This document shows positions 32,642 to 42,491 of a DNA stretch of 51,300 bases, piece after piece; the stretch's first letter is position 1, and every line of letters starts with the position of its first letter. This DNA comes from Planctomycetota bacterium (lineage in GTDB: Bacteria; Planctomycetota; UBA1135; GCA-002686595), in contig NZBA01000047.1 in the NCBI GenBank assembly GCA_002686265.1, positions 1 through 51,300 of the forward strand, written 5' to 3'. The position numbers and the translations under genes are program-made. The notes under the pieces are model-generated. The model was not told where the DNA came from, made no database searches, and saw only the letters and a list, made by a program, of their open reading frames with translations.

Positions 32642-35290
32642 GTGCGGAGCTCTAGGTCTGCGCTCGCCGCGTCGGCCGCGCTCTCCGGCGCCGCGGGCCT
32701 CGGGCTCGAGGTGCTGCTCGTTTCCCTCGCCGGGCCGGTGATCGGCCACGGGCGCGCGGGGGCTGTCGGCGTTGCGGTCTTCATCGCCGCCTGGGCCCTC
32801 GGCGCGCGCTGGGCCAAGATCCTGGGCCCGCGCACTCCGCGGGCTCTCGTCCTGGCCGGCTTGGCGGTGGCGACAGCGGCCCTCGCCGCGCCCGCGCTCC
32901 TGCTGCACGCGGGCGGGCGAGCCTGGCCTCCCGCGGCGGCGCTGGCCGCCGCCGTGGCTTGCATCGCAGCGGTGGGCGTGCCTCAGGGCCTGTTTCTGCC
33001 ACTGTTGGCTCGCGGTTGGCCGGCGGGTGTGCGCGCGGGAGTGGGGGGCTTGGTGTCGGCGAGCCTCGCCGGGGCGGTGCTCGGCGCGCGCTGGCTCGGC
33101 CACGACCTGCCCGGCCTCCACGGGCGTCCGGCCGCCGCGGCCCTCGGCGGCGCCCTGGCCCTGGTCGCGGCGGGCGTCGGAGCCTGGGGCGTCGGCTCCC
33201 CCCGCCCACCGCGCGCGGATCCGGTCTCGCGCCTCGGCGGCGGCCTGTCCCCCCTCGCGGCCGGCGCCCTGCTGGCCCTGTTGACCGGCTGGCTGGGGAG
33301 CTTGGAGTGGATCGGCCTGCGTCTGGGCGTCCTGTGGTTGGGGGGCATGCAGATCGCCCTGACGTCGGTCCTGTGCGCCTCACTGCTGGCCTTGGCGCTC
33401 GGGGCGCTCCTGATGCCGTGTCTGTGTCCCCGCGGCGGTCTGGCACCGGTCGTGCTCCTGGGGGCCTGCGCCCTCGCGCCGCTTTGGATCTGGATTGCCC
33501 CGAGCCTTGGCGTGATGGGGGAGCTGGAGGGATTGACGGCCGCCCTGGTCCTGATCGGTCCGGCGCTCGTGCCCTTCGGCGGGGCTGTCCCCCTCCTGCA
33601 CCGTGAGGTGCGCGGGGCGAGCGCCGAGCGCCTCGCGGCCTTGCTGGGCTGGGAGGCGGTGGGTGCGCTCGTCGGCGTGCCCGCCAGCCACCTCGTACTG
33701 GTGCCCGCCCTCGGCTTGGGAGGGACTCTGGGGCTGTGGAGTCTGGTCGGTGGAGCGGCCACCTTGGGCTTCGCGCGCCGCCGCCCGGCCCCGGTGATCG
33801 CGGTGGCCCTCGCCGCCCTCGCCGCGGGAGGCGCGGCCCTCTTCGCGTTGGGCGAGCCTGCCCTGGCGGCGCCGGCCCTGGCCGATCCGGCCCTCGAGGT
33901 GCTCGCTTTCGAGGAGGACGAGCACTTCGCCGTGGCGGTCGTAGACGACGGCCTCCTAGGGGAGCGGACCCTCTTGACCGACGGCTTCCGGGCGGCGGGA
34001 ACCGGCCGTGACTACCTGTACATGCGGGCGCTCGGTCATCTGCCGCTGCTCCTGCACCCCTCGCCCGAGAGCGTGGCGGTATTGGCCCTGGGAACGGGGA
34101 CGAGCGCGGGCGCGGTCGCGCTCCATCCGCGCGTCGCGGCGATCGAGGTGCTCGAGCTCTCGGCCTCCGTGCGCGACATGGCGCCGTGGTTCGAGGAGGT
34201 CAATGGCGGTGTGCTCGCCGACCCCCGCGTGCGCGTCGTCATCGCCGACGGCCGGCGCACCCTCGACGCGCGGCGCGGCGCGTTCGACGTGATCACGATG
34301 GAACCCCTCCTGCCCGACTCGCCCTTCGGCGTGTACCTCTACACGCGCGAGTTCTACCGCACCGCCGCGCGCTCGCTGGCCCCCGGTGGATTGCTCTGCC
34401 AGTGGGTCCCGCCCCACGCCCTCGAGCCCGTGACCTTCGATGCTCTCTTGGATGCCTTCGGATCCTCCCTTGCCTGGTCGGGTGCGTGGCTGTTCGGCAC
34501 GCAGGTCATCCTGGTCGGCGGTGAAGAGCGCCCGAACCTGGCACTCGTGCGCGGAGCGCCTCCCGGATCACCGCTCGCTGCCGCCCTCGCGCAACTGGGC
34601 CTCGACGGCTCCGCGGGTGCGGCGGCGCACTTCGTGGGCGAGCTGGGGGGCTGGCCTCGGAGCGCGCGCGCCCTGCGCGACGCGGACCCCTGGGTGGTCT
34701 ACCGCCCGCGCCGGCGCGGCGCGCGGCTGCTGGGCGATCTGCCGCGCAACCTCGCGCGGCTGCGCGCCCTGGACCTCGGCCTGCCCGACGCCTGGGCGGA
34801 GGTCCTGTCGCCTGGTGGCAAGGCGCGTGTCGCGGGTGCGAGGAGCCTGCGCCGCGCGCGCGAGGCCCACGCCGCGCGGGAGGCTCTCGCCCGCGGCGTG
34901 GAGTTGGAGGACTCGGTCCTCTGCGACGTCGAAGTCGAGCTGGCGCGCGCGCGCGCCCTCGATCCCCACGCCCCGGGCCTGATCCTGCTGGAGGGGGAGC
35001 GGCGCTTCCTGCGCTCCCTGCGCGCGGGGGTCGGCCTCCTGCGCGATCGGTCGCCCGCCGCCGCGCGGGCCGCCGTGGACGAGCTGCTCGCGGCGGCCGA
35101 GCTGCGGCCCCGGAGGGCCGACGCCCACCTCTACCTCGCGGTTGCTCTCACCCGCCTGGGCAGCGCGGCCGGTGACCGGGCGCTCGCGCGCGCGCTCGAT
35201 CTGTGTCCGAATCTGGCCAGCACCGGTGCCGGCATCCGCGCCGCGGAGCTGGGGCTGGACCTCGAAGGGGGGCGGGCGCCGAGGCCTTGA
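32642..35290 (+). CDS. membrane-anchored spermidine synthase-like protein
   Basis: An 882-aa protein. The N-terminal half (about 1-420) is hydrophobic with about 12-14 membrane helices. A class I methyltransferase-like spermidine-synthase domain follows (about 435-640), with the SAM-type loop 'VLALGTGTSAGAVALHP' and 'ADGRRTLDARRGAFDVITMEPLLPDSP'. The catalytic Asp region of true aminopropyltransferases (D-x-x-DP) is replaced by 'MEPLLPD', so polyamine synthesis is doubtful. The C-terminal 230 residues are Arg/Ala-rich and helical, like TPR repeats. Fused membrane/spermidine-synthase-like proteins are widespread and uncharacterised. GTG 32642 is the probable start; the next gene lies 32 nt on. 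Confidence 0.75.
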   Translation: MRSSRSALAASAALSGAAGLGLEVLLVSLAGPVIGHGRAGAVGVAVFIAAWALGARWAKILGPRTPRALVLAGLAVATAALAAPALLLHAGGRAWPPAAALAAAVACIAAVGVPQGLFLPLLARGWPAGVRAGVGGLVSASLAGAVLGARWLGHDLPGLHGRPAAAALGGALALVAAGVGAWGVGSPRPPRADPVSRLGGGLSPLAAGALLALLTGWLGSLEWIGLRLGVLWLGGMQIALTSVLCASLLALALGALLMPCLCPRGGLAPVVLLGACALAPLWIWIAPSLGVMGELEGLTAALVLIGPALVPFGGAVPLLHREVRGASAERLAALLGWEAVGALVGVPASHLVLVPALGLGGTLGLWSLVGGAATLGFARRRPAPVIAVALAALAAGGAALFALGEPALAAPALADPALEVLAFEEDEHFAVAVVDDGLLGERTLLTDGFRAAGTGRDYLYMRALGHLPLLLHPSPESVAVLALGTGTSAGAVALHPRVAAIEVLELSASVRDMAPWFEEVNGGVLADPRVRVVIADGRRTLDARRGAFDVITMEPLLPDSPFGVYLYTREFYRTAARSLAPGGLLCQWVPPHALEPVTFDALLDAFGSSLAWSGAWLFGTQVILVGGEERPNLALVRGAPPGSPLAAALAQLGLDGSAGAAAHFVGELGGWPRSARALRDADPWVVYRPRRRGARLLGDLPRNLARLRALDLGLPDAWAEVLSPGGKARVAGARSLRRAREAHAAREALARGVELEDSVLCDVEVELARARALDPHAPGLILLEGERRFLRSLRAGVGLLRDRSPAAARAAVDELLAAAELRPRRADAHLYLAVALTRLGSAAGDRALARALDLCPNLASTGAGIRAAELGLDLEGGRAPRP

Positions 35291-35322
35291 ATGCGACTTG
35301 GGCATTCTGAGGATCCGCTCGG

Positions 35323-36798
35323 GTGTCCACCGGCGAGGAACTGCACTGGCTCGTGCCTTCCAGCGGCGGGGACTTGGACCTGTTCGGGTCCTCCGTGGCG
35401 ATCGGCGGCAGCCGAATCGTGGTCGGGTCTCCGGAGTTCGGAGGCCTGTACGGAACCGGGGGACCCGGGGCCGCCTACGTGTTCAGTCTGGTGACGGGGA
35501 TGGAGGTCCTGGAGCTGGCGGCCTCGGATGCGGCCGACAGCGATTTCTTCGGCTGCGGCGTCGATATCGGCGCCGGGAGGATCGCCGTGGCGAACGCGTG
35601 GGAATCGGGTGCTCCGTCGGGGGCGATCTACGTCTTCGCCGCGCTGACCGGGAACCAGCACCACTTGCTGACCGACGACGCCTCGCCCAGCAGACTGGGC
35701 TCGTATACCGCCCTCGGCGGAGGGCTCGTTTTCGGCCTGGGAGAGGACTCGCTCGGCGAATCCGCGGTGTACGCATTCGATGTCGAGTCGGGTCAGGAGC
35801 GATTCACGCTCACGCACGGGATGTCGCTCCTATCGGCGGACGGGGATCGCCTCGTCGGCGGAAGTCCCTTCGACGATACTCACGGTGACTCGGCCGGGCT
35901 CGCGCGGATGTTCTTCATCGAGACAGGGGACGACTGCGAGTCGAGCGTTCCGATCGCGGGACAGGGCGCCTTCCCCTTCGACCTGACGGGAGCGACGACC
36001 GGTCCCGAAGGTCAGAACGAGGCCCTGTGCCTGTTCGGGTCCGACGGCCTGGAGTTCGACGTTTGGCGCGAGTGGACCGCCGATGCTACGGGTACGACGA
36101 CGGTGACGACCTGCGCAACGGCAGCCTTCGACACCAAGCTCGCCGTCTATCCCGGCCCTGGGTGCCCGACCGATGGGACCGCGCTCGCCTGCGACGATGA
36201 TGTTTCCGGTTGCGGCGTGGCCTCCTCGATCAGTTGGCCGACGAGTGCCGGGACGACGTACATGCTGCAAATCGGGACCTTCCCCGGCGCGGCCCCGGGA
36301 AGTGGCTCCATCAGCGTGTCCACGATCTTGGAGTGCCTCCTCGTGGACGGAGGCCCCGGGGTCCCCTTCTGCTGTGGCTCGGGCTGCCCGTGCGGCAACG
36401 ACGATGTCGACGCGGGCTGCGCGCACTCGGGGGGGAGCGGGGCGAACCTCGTCTCCGCGGGTTCGGCCAGCGCGGGTGCGGACGACCTCGAGATGCACGC
36501 GAGCGGGATGCTGCTGGGGCAGCCGGTGCAGCTGTTCTCGGCGCAGGTCGCCCTGGACGGAGGCGGTGGGGTCCCCTTCCTGGACGGATTGCGCTGCACG
36601 GGCGTGGAGCTGATCCGACACGAGATCCAAGTCGCCGACGCCACGGGAGCCGCCTCCTGGGTCGGTGGGCTCTTGTCTGGAGCGGGCGTGGTCCCCGGTG
36701 AAGTGCGCCACTTCCAGGTATTCTATCGTGACGTCGCCTCCGCTTGCGGTGCGGGTGCGAACACGACCAACGCGACGTCGGTCAGTGTCGCCCCCTGA
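35323..36798 (+). pseudogene. FG-GAP secreted protein, probably 5'-truncated
   Basis: The open frame of 491 codons begins in the middle of an FG-GAP repeat ('VSTGEELHWLVPSSGGDLDLFGSSVAIGGSRIVVGSPEF') and has no signal peptide. An in-frame stop at 35308-35310 lies only five codons upstream, so the missing N-terminal repeats cannot be encoded in frame here. Three FG-GAP-like repeats (about 1-190) are followed by a beta-rich domain starting 'DDCESSVPI'. Then comes a Cys-rich module 'FCCGSGCPCGNDDVDAGC' and a C-terminal domain ending '..GEVRHFQVFYRDVASACGAGANTTNATSVSVAP', a recurrent secreted-protein ending in high-GC planctomycetes. The reading frame is otherwise intact, so truncation is recent or a GTG start at 35323 is used. 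Confidence 0.55.
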
Positions 36799-36840
36799 CC
36801 GAGGTCGGGCCTCCCCAGGGGCCGGCCGGCGAGAAGGCCG

Positions 36841-38919
36841 ATGCAAGCTCCAATGACCTGCAGACCCAGCCGTTCCGGATCGACCGTGCCGAGCTCGATG
36901 CCCCGCTTCTTCCGCCGCCTCCTGTCCTCGAGCGCGGCGCTGGCGTGCTGTGCCTGGGCTGCGGTCGAATCGCCTCCCGGGCAGGGTGGCGGCGGAGCGG
37001 TGAACGCCGGGACCGACAGCGCGGTCGAGCTGCGCGCCCCCACCGAGCGCGAGGGGTTCAGCTTCGTCGTCTTCGGGGATCGGACCGGCGGGCCGCCGGA
37101 GGGCGTTGCGGTGCTCGAGGAAGGCGTGCGGATGGCGAACCGCCTCGACCCCGATTTCGTGATGACCGTCGGGGACATGATCCAGGGCTACAACGACGCA
37201 CCGCAGTGGCTGAAGGAGATGCGCGAGTACCGGGGCGTGATGGAGGGCCTGGGCGCGCCGTGGTATCCGGTGCTCGGCAACCACGACGTCTACGCCCGCG
37301 GCCGGCCTCCGGGAGGGCACAAGGAGCTCTACAAGCGCCACTTCGGGCCGCTCTACTACTCCTTCGACTACCGCTGGGCGCACATCGTGTGCCTGTCGAG
37401 CGACGAGGCCCAGTCGTTCAGCCGTCCCGCGGTCAACCAGAACATGAGCGCGGAGCAGCTCGACTGGCTCCGCGCCGACCTCGCGGCCACCGAGGCCGAA
37501 CAGGTCTTCGTCTTCCTGCACCACCCGCGCTGGACCGGCGCCTACGAGGGTTGCAACTGGCCGCGGGTGCACGAGGTGCTCGTCGCCGACGGGCGCTGCA
37601 CGGCGGTCTTCGCCGGGCACACCCACCGCTGGGTGGACTACGGCGAGCGCGACGGCATTCGCTACCTCGTCCTCGGGCGCACCGGCGGCGCGGCCAGCTC
37701 CCTGCTCGAGACTTCCTCGATGCACGTGGTGACCCACGTGCGCGCCCGGCGTGACGGGATCACCCTGGGGGTGATGCAGACCGGATCGCTCCACGGCGGC
37801 GGCATGGTGAGCGCCGAGGAGCTGAGCGAGATGGGCGGGCTCGCCCGCGGAGGCTGGCTGCGGGCGAGTGGTGAGCTGGCGCCCTTCACACCGCCGGTGT
37901 CCTCGGTGTCCCTCGAGATCACCAACCCCACTACGCGCGAGGTCGCCTGGGAGCTCCTGCGGCCCGGCGCGTCGCGCGTTTGGCGCGTGAGCGGCCCCGA
38001 GGGCGAGGGCGGAGCGCCGCACGGGAAGCTGGGAGCGGGGGAGGCGGCGCGCGTGGAGCTCGCCCTGCGACCTCTGGCGGACTACACCGATCCGCCCCCC
38101 GCCGATCACCCCGGGCTGCTCGCCGGTACGCGCGCCGCGAGCGAGGCGGAGGTGCGCCTGACCTACGCTCTCGAAAGCGGCTTGACCCAGGTTTTTCGCG
38201 CCCTGCGGCGCCTGCCGGCCGCTCTCCCACGCCTCGCCGGTGAGAGCGGACCGGCTCCCGAGGGGGCGGGCCGCGCCCTCGACCTCGACGGGACGAGCGC
38301 CCTGCGGGTGGACGTCGGCGAGCGCCTCGAGCACTTCACCCTGGAGTGCTGGGCGCGCGGCGTGCCCACGGGCGCGCGCGCAGGCCTGCTCTGCAACACC
38401 GAGCAGTCGGGCTTTGGGATCTTCTGGGGCGGCCCGAACGGTCCCGATGGGCGGGCTGACCTGCCGCGCGGGATCGCCTTCGTCGAGCGCCTCGCGGGCG
38501 GCGGGCGGGGCTACGCCGTCGCCACAGCGGCCCGGCCTCCAGTGCCCGATGAGTGGACGCACCTCGCCCTGTGCCTGGACGGCGAGCACCTGCGCTTCTT
38601 CGTCGATGGCGCGCTCACGGGCGAGGAGCGTGCGAGCGGGCTCGTCAGCAACGACCTGCCGCTGATGATCGGTGCCGACACCGATGGGCGCGGGGCTGCG
38701 GTGGACTTCTTTCGGGGGACGCTGGACGAGGTGCGCCTCTCGCGCAGGGCACGCTACCGTGCGCCCTTCACTCCGCGACGCGTCCTGGAGCGCGACGAGG
38801 ACACGGTCCTGCTGCTGCACCTCGACCGGCGCGCGAAGGGCTTCTACCCCGACGACTCCGGGGCTGCCCGCCATGCACGCCCCGTCGGTTCTCCGCGCCT
38901 CCGGGCCGCAGCGCGCTGA
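36841..38919 (+). CDS. secreted metallophosphoesterase with LamG-like C-terminal domain
   Basis: About 692 aa. The signal peptide is near residues 20-42 ('RFFRRLLSSSAALACCAWAA'), so ATG 36898 gives a conventional leader, while ATG 36841 has the better purine tract (GAGAAGG). The calcineurin-like phosphoesterase domain (about 70-320) has 'FGDRTGG', 'VGDMIQGYND', 'GNHDVY', 'FLHHPRW' and 'AGHTHRW', supplying the two-metal site; the usual first His is Arg. A middle segment (about 350-460) is of unknown fold. A concanavalin/LamG-like domain (about 475-640) contains 'FTLECWARG' and 'FVDGALTGEERASG..GTLDEVRLSRRARY'. The substrate is unknown; LamG domains often bind glycans. The gene follows the truncated FG-GAP gene on the same strand. 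Confidence 0.86.
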   Translation: MQAPMTCRPSRSGSTVPSSMPRFFRRLLSSSAALACCAWAAVESPPGQGGGGAVNAGTDSAVELRAPTEREGFSFVVFGDRTGGPPEGVAVLEEGVRMANRLDPDFVMTVGDMIQGYNDAPQWLKEMREYRGVMEGLGAPWYPVLGNHDVYARGRPPGGHKELYKRHFGPLYYSFDYRWAHIVCLSSDEAQSFSRPAVNQNMSAEQLDWLRADLAATEAEQVFVFLHHPRWTGAYEGCNWPRVHEVLVADGRCTAVFAGHTHRWVDYGERDGIRYLVLGRTGGAASSLLETSSMHVVTHVRARRDGITLGVMQTGSLHGGGMVSAEELSEMGGLARGGWLRASGELAPFTPPVSSVSLEITNPTTREVAWELLRPGASRVWRVSGPEGEGGAPHGKLGAGEAARVELALRPLADYTDPPPADHPGLLAGTRAASEAEVRLTYALESGLTQVFRALRRLPAALPRLAGESGPAPEGAGRALDLDGTSALRVDVGERLEHFTLECWARGVPTGARAGLLCNTEQSGFGIFWGGPNGPDGRADLPRGIAFVERLAGGGRGYAVATAARPPVPDEWTHLALCLDGEHLRFFVDGALTGEERASGLVSNDLPLMIGADTDGRGAAVDFFRGTLDEVRLSRRARYRAPFTPRRVLERDEDTVLLLHLDRRAKGFYPDDSGAARHARPVGSPRLRAAAR

Positions 38920-38937
38920 GAGAGTCGGGCGAATCGG

Positions 38938-40056
38938 TCAGGCCCACTCGCCGACGCGCGCGGCGATGCAGCCGCTGATCTGCTCCGCGCAACGCTGGTA
39001 CTCGAAGAGGCTCCCGCCGATCGGGTCCCCGACGTCCTCGCCGTTGGGGTCGAGCAACTCGAGTTCGATCTCGGAGGTGGACGGGCGCAGCAGGCGCAGG
39101 GCGTCCAAATGGGCTCGGGTCAGGCAGTAGACGCGCTGCAGGTCACCGAGTTCCTGGGCGTGCGCTCCACGAGAGCGGTGGCTGGAGATGTCGATCCCCC
39201 GCGCCCGGCAGGCTTCGACCGCGTTGGCCGAGGCGGGAGAACCTTCGCCGGCGAACACGCCCACCGAGCGCAGCTGGAAGCCGAACTCCCAGAGGCGCTC
39301 GACATCGGTCTCGAGGCGGCGGGCGAGCGCCTGGCGTGCTAGGCCCTCGGCCATCGGGCTGCGGCAGGTGTTGCCGGTGCAAGCGAAGGCCAGGCGCAGC
39401 CCCGCGGCGCGCCGCAGGACCTCGAGGTCGAGCTCGCCCTCGCGCAGGAGGTCGAAGCGCCCGCCGCCCAGGCGCAGGACGCTCGAGGCCGCTCCACCGC
39501 CGGCTGGCCCGGCGTCCACGAGCAGGTCGACCCCCGCGCCCGTCACGCGCGCGGCTGCGTCGGCGCCGGTGGCGGGGGCGGCACCGCGCTCGTTGGCGCT
39601 CGTCATCACGACCGGGTAGGGCAGGCCCTCCAGCAGGCCGGCGGTCAGGGGGTGGGCGACGCAGCGCACGCCGGTCCAACCGTCGCGCGCCGCGCCTTCG
39701 AGCCCGGCGGGCACTCCGGGCAGGACGAGGGTCAGCGCTCCCGGCCAGAAACGCTCCGCCAGCCGGCTCGCGCCCGCCGGTGGGGCGTCGAAGCACTCCA
39801 GGGCGCTCGCGCTTCCGACGTGCCAGGTCCATCCCTGGCCGGCCGGGCGGCGCTTGAGGGCGGTCAGGGCCGCGAGAGCCCGCTCACTGTCGGCGCGCGC
39901 GGCGATCCCGTAGACCGTCTCGGTCGGTAGGACGACCAGGCCTCCGTCCGCCAGGGCCGGCGCCACCGCCAGCGCCACCCGCTGGGCTACGGCGGCGCTC
40001 GGCTCGCCGCCGCCGAGGGTGATGCGCGTGGGAGGGGAAGAGGGAGACGAGGGCAT
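38938..40056 (-). CDS. fusion of threonylcarbamoyl-AMP synthase (Sua5/YrdC) and low-molecular-weight protein tyrosine phosphatase
   Basis: A 372-aa protein joining two enzymes. Residues about 20-205 are a YrdC domain: 'VVLPTETVYGIAARAD' near 42, 'LKRRP' near 67, and 'MTSANERGAAP' near 151. This enzyme makes threonylcarbamoyl-AMP for tRNA t6A37. Residues about 220-372 are an LMW phosphatase domain: the C-x5-R loop is CTGNTCR with nucleophile C226 and R232, and the acid loop is 'DPNGEDVGDP'. The LMW phosphatase fold also includes arsenate reductases; an arsenate function is not excluded. The pair is separated by a short linker with no frame break. The start ATG 40056 faces the divergent histidine kinase gene across 67 bp. 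Confidence 0.9.
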   Translation of the reverse strand: MPSSPSSPPTRITLGGGEPSAAVAQRVALAVAPALADGGLVVLPTETVYGIAARADSERALAALTALKRRPAGQGWTWHVGSASALECFDAPPAGASRLAERFWPGALTLVLPGVPAGLEGAARDGWTGVRCVAHPLTAGLLEGLPYPVVMTSANERGAAPATGADAAARVTGAGVDLLVDAGPAGGGAASSVLRLGGGRFDLLREGELDLEVLRRAAGLRLAFACTGNTCRSPMAEGLARQALARRLETDVERLWEFGFQLRSVGVFAGEGSPASANAVEACRARGIDISSHRSRGAHAQELGDLQRVYCLTRAHLDALRLLRPSTSEIELELLDPNGEDVGDPIGGSLFEYQRCAEQISGCIAARVGEWA

Positions 40057-40075
40057 GGGGGGCGGGCGGAGCGCT

Positions 40076-40084
40076 TGCTAGCCT
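40076..40084 (+). promoter_or_regulatory. candidate extended -10 element for the histidine kinase gene
   Basis: TGC-TAGCCT, the same form as before the first gene. Transcription would start near 40091, about 33 nt before ATG 40124. No good -35 is seen, and the site lies in a 67-bp divergent interval with the YrdC-phosphatase gene. Confidence 0.35.
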
Positions 40085-40123
40085 ATCCGCCGCTCCCGGA
40101 CAACCCAAGGCGGGGGCGGCGCG

Positions 40124-40914
40124 ATGCAGACCGAAGAGAGTGCGGAGAAACGACGCCCGGCGTCGGAGCCCCCCGACCAGATGGCGTTCCTCTCGCGTCT
40201 GGCCGGCGGCCTGGCGCACGAGATCAAGAACCCTCTCTCGACCATGTCGATCAACCTCGCCTTGCTCGAGGAGGAATGGGGTCGCTCGCGTGACCCGCGG
40301 CGGGGCGAGCCGACCGCACGGGAGACGCGCTGCTTGAAGCGTCTCCAGACCTTGCAGGGGGAGGTTCGCCGGCTCGAGAACATCGTCGAGGATTTCCTGC
40401 GCTACGCACGCGGGGGAGTGATCAACCGTTCGCCCTGCGACTTGCCGGGACTCGTGCGCGGTGTCCTGGAGTTCACGGCCACCGAGGACGAGCAGCTCGA
40501 GATTCGCCACCACCTCGGGCTTCCCAGCTCGCTGCCGCTGGTCATGCTCGATGCGGGCATGTTCCGTCAGGCGCTGATGAACCTGGTCGTGAACGCGCGC
40601 CAGGCGATGCCCTCGGGCGGGGAGCTGATCGTGCGCATCAAGCGCCGAGGGAATTTCGCCGAGCTGACCCTGACCGACACGGGCGTCGGCATGAGCGAGG
40701 AGGACCTCGAGCGCTGCTTCGACATCTACTGGTCCACCAAGCGCGACGGCTCCGGGCTGGGGCTGGCGACCGTGCGGCGCATCATCGAGGAGCACGACGG
40801 GACGATCGCCGTCGTCTCCGAGCGCGGGCGCGGCACGAGCTTCTCGATCGTCTTGCCGCTGGTCGTCGAGATCACCCACGGCACCGGCGGCGAGGCGGAA
40901 GAAGAGGAGGAAGG

Positions 40915-40918
<4 letters not shown>
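40124..40918 (+). CDS. cytosolic sensor histidine kinase, NtrB-like
   Basis: A 264-aa kinase with no sensor domain and no membrane segment. The phospho-acceptor H32 lies in 'LAGGLAHEIKNPLS'. The catalytic domain (about 140-252) has the N box 'NLVVNARQAM', 'DTGVGM' (G1) and 'GSGLGLATVRRIIEEHDG' (G2). The first 20 residues are unstructured. A hydrophilic tail ends in a run of Glu. It is the kinase partner of the response regulator, whose start overlaps its stop (GTGA), implying translational coupling. The input must come from a partner protein, since no sensing module is visible. Confidence 0.92.
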
Positions 40919-42282
<1,364 letters not shown>

Positions 42283-42305
42283 GAGGCCGGGGCCCTGTCC
42301 GCTCG

Positions 42306-42322
42306 GCTGCCAATGAGGCAGC
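42306..42322. promoter_or_regulatory. palindrome 1 upstream of dnaK (candidate activator site)
   Basis: GCTGCC and GGCAGC separated by AATGA, a perfect 17-bp inverted repeat, 24 nt after the activator stop codon. It has the size of NtrC-type half-site pairs. It could also fold as a short RNA hairpin, but no T-run follows. Confidence 0.5.
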
Positions 42323-42345
42323 AGATCCCGGAGAGGCGAGGGGGA

Positions 42346-42362
42346 GCTGCCATAATGGCACC
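42346..42362. promoter_or_regulatory. palindrome 2 upstream of dnaK (candidate activator site)
   Basis: GCTGCC and GGCACC separated by ATAAT, same spacing and left arm as palindrome 1, with one mismatch in the right arm. Its centre is 40 bp from that of palindrome 1, near four helical turns. Together they would face the same side of the DNA. Confidence 0.5.
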
Positions 42363-42425
42363 CGACGGAGGGCTCGTGGGCAATGTAAACGCCTTTCGGG
42401 TAGTGATTTAGAGGTAGCGGCGGTC

Positions 42426-42440
42426 TGGCACGCCGTTTGG
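42426..42440 (+). promoter_or_regulatory. sigma-54-like -24/-12 element for dnaK
   Basis: TGGCAC, five bases, then TTGG: the -24 half matches the consensus and the GG/GG spacing is correct, but the -12 half has GG where GC is expected. Transcription would begin near 42452, leaving a leader of about 40 nt. An overlapping GATAGT could act as a sigma-70 -10, but no -35 is present. Confidence 0.45.
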
Positions 42441-42491
42441 ATAGTGCTCGCCCGAACCGTCCCACCGACCGGACCCCGAGAGGCAGTTTCC

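Noticed and set aside
35830..38874. A 1014-codon minus-strand frame opposite the FG-GAP and phosphoesterase genes
   Set aside because: Antisense shadow; the plus strand has full phosphoesterase and LamG motifs.
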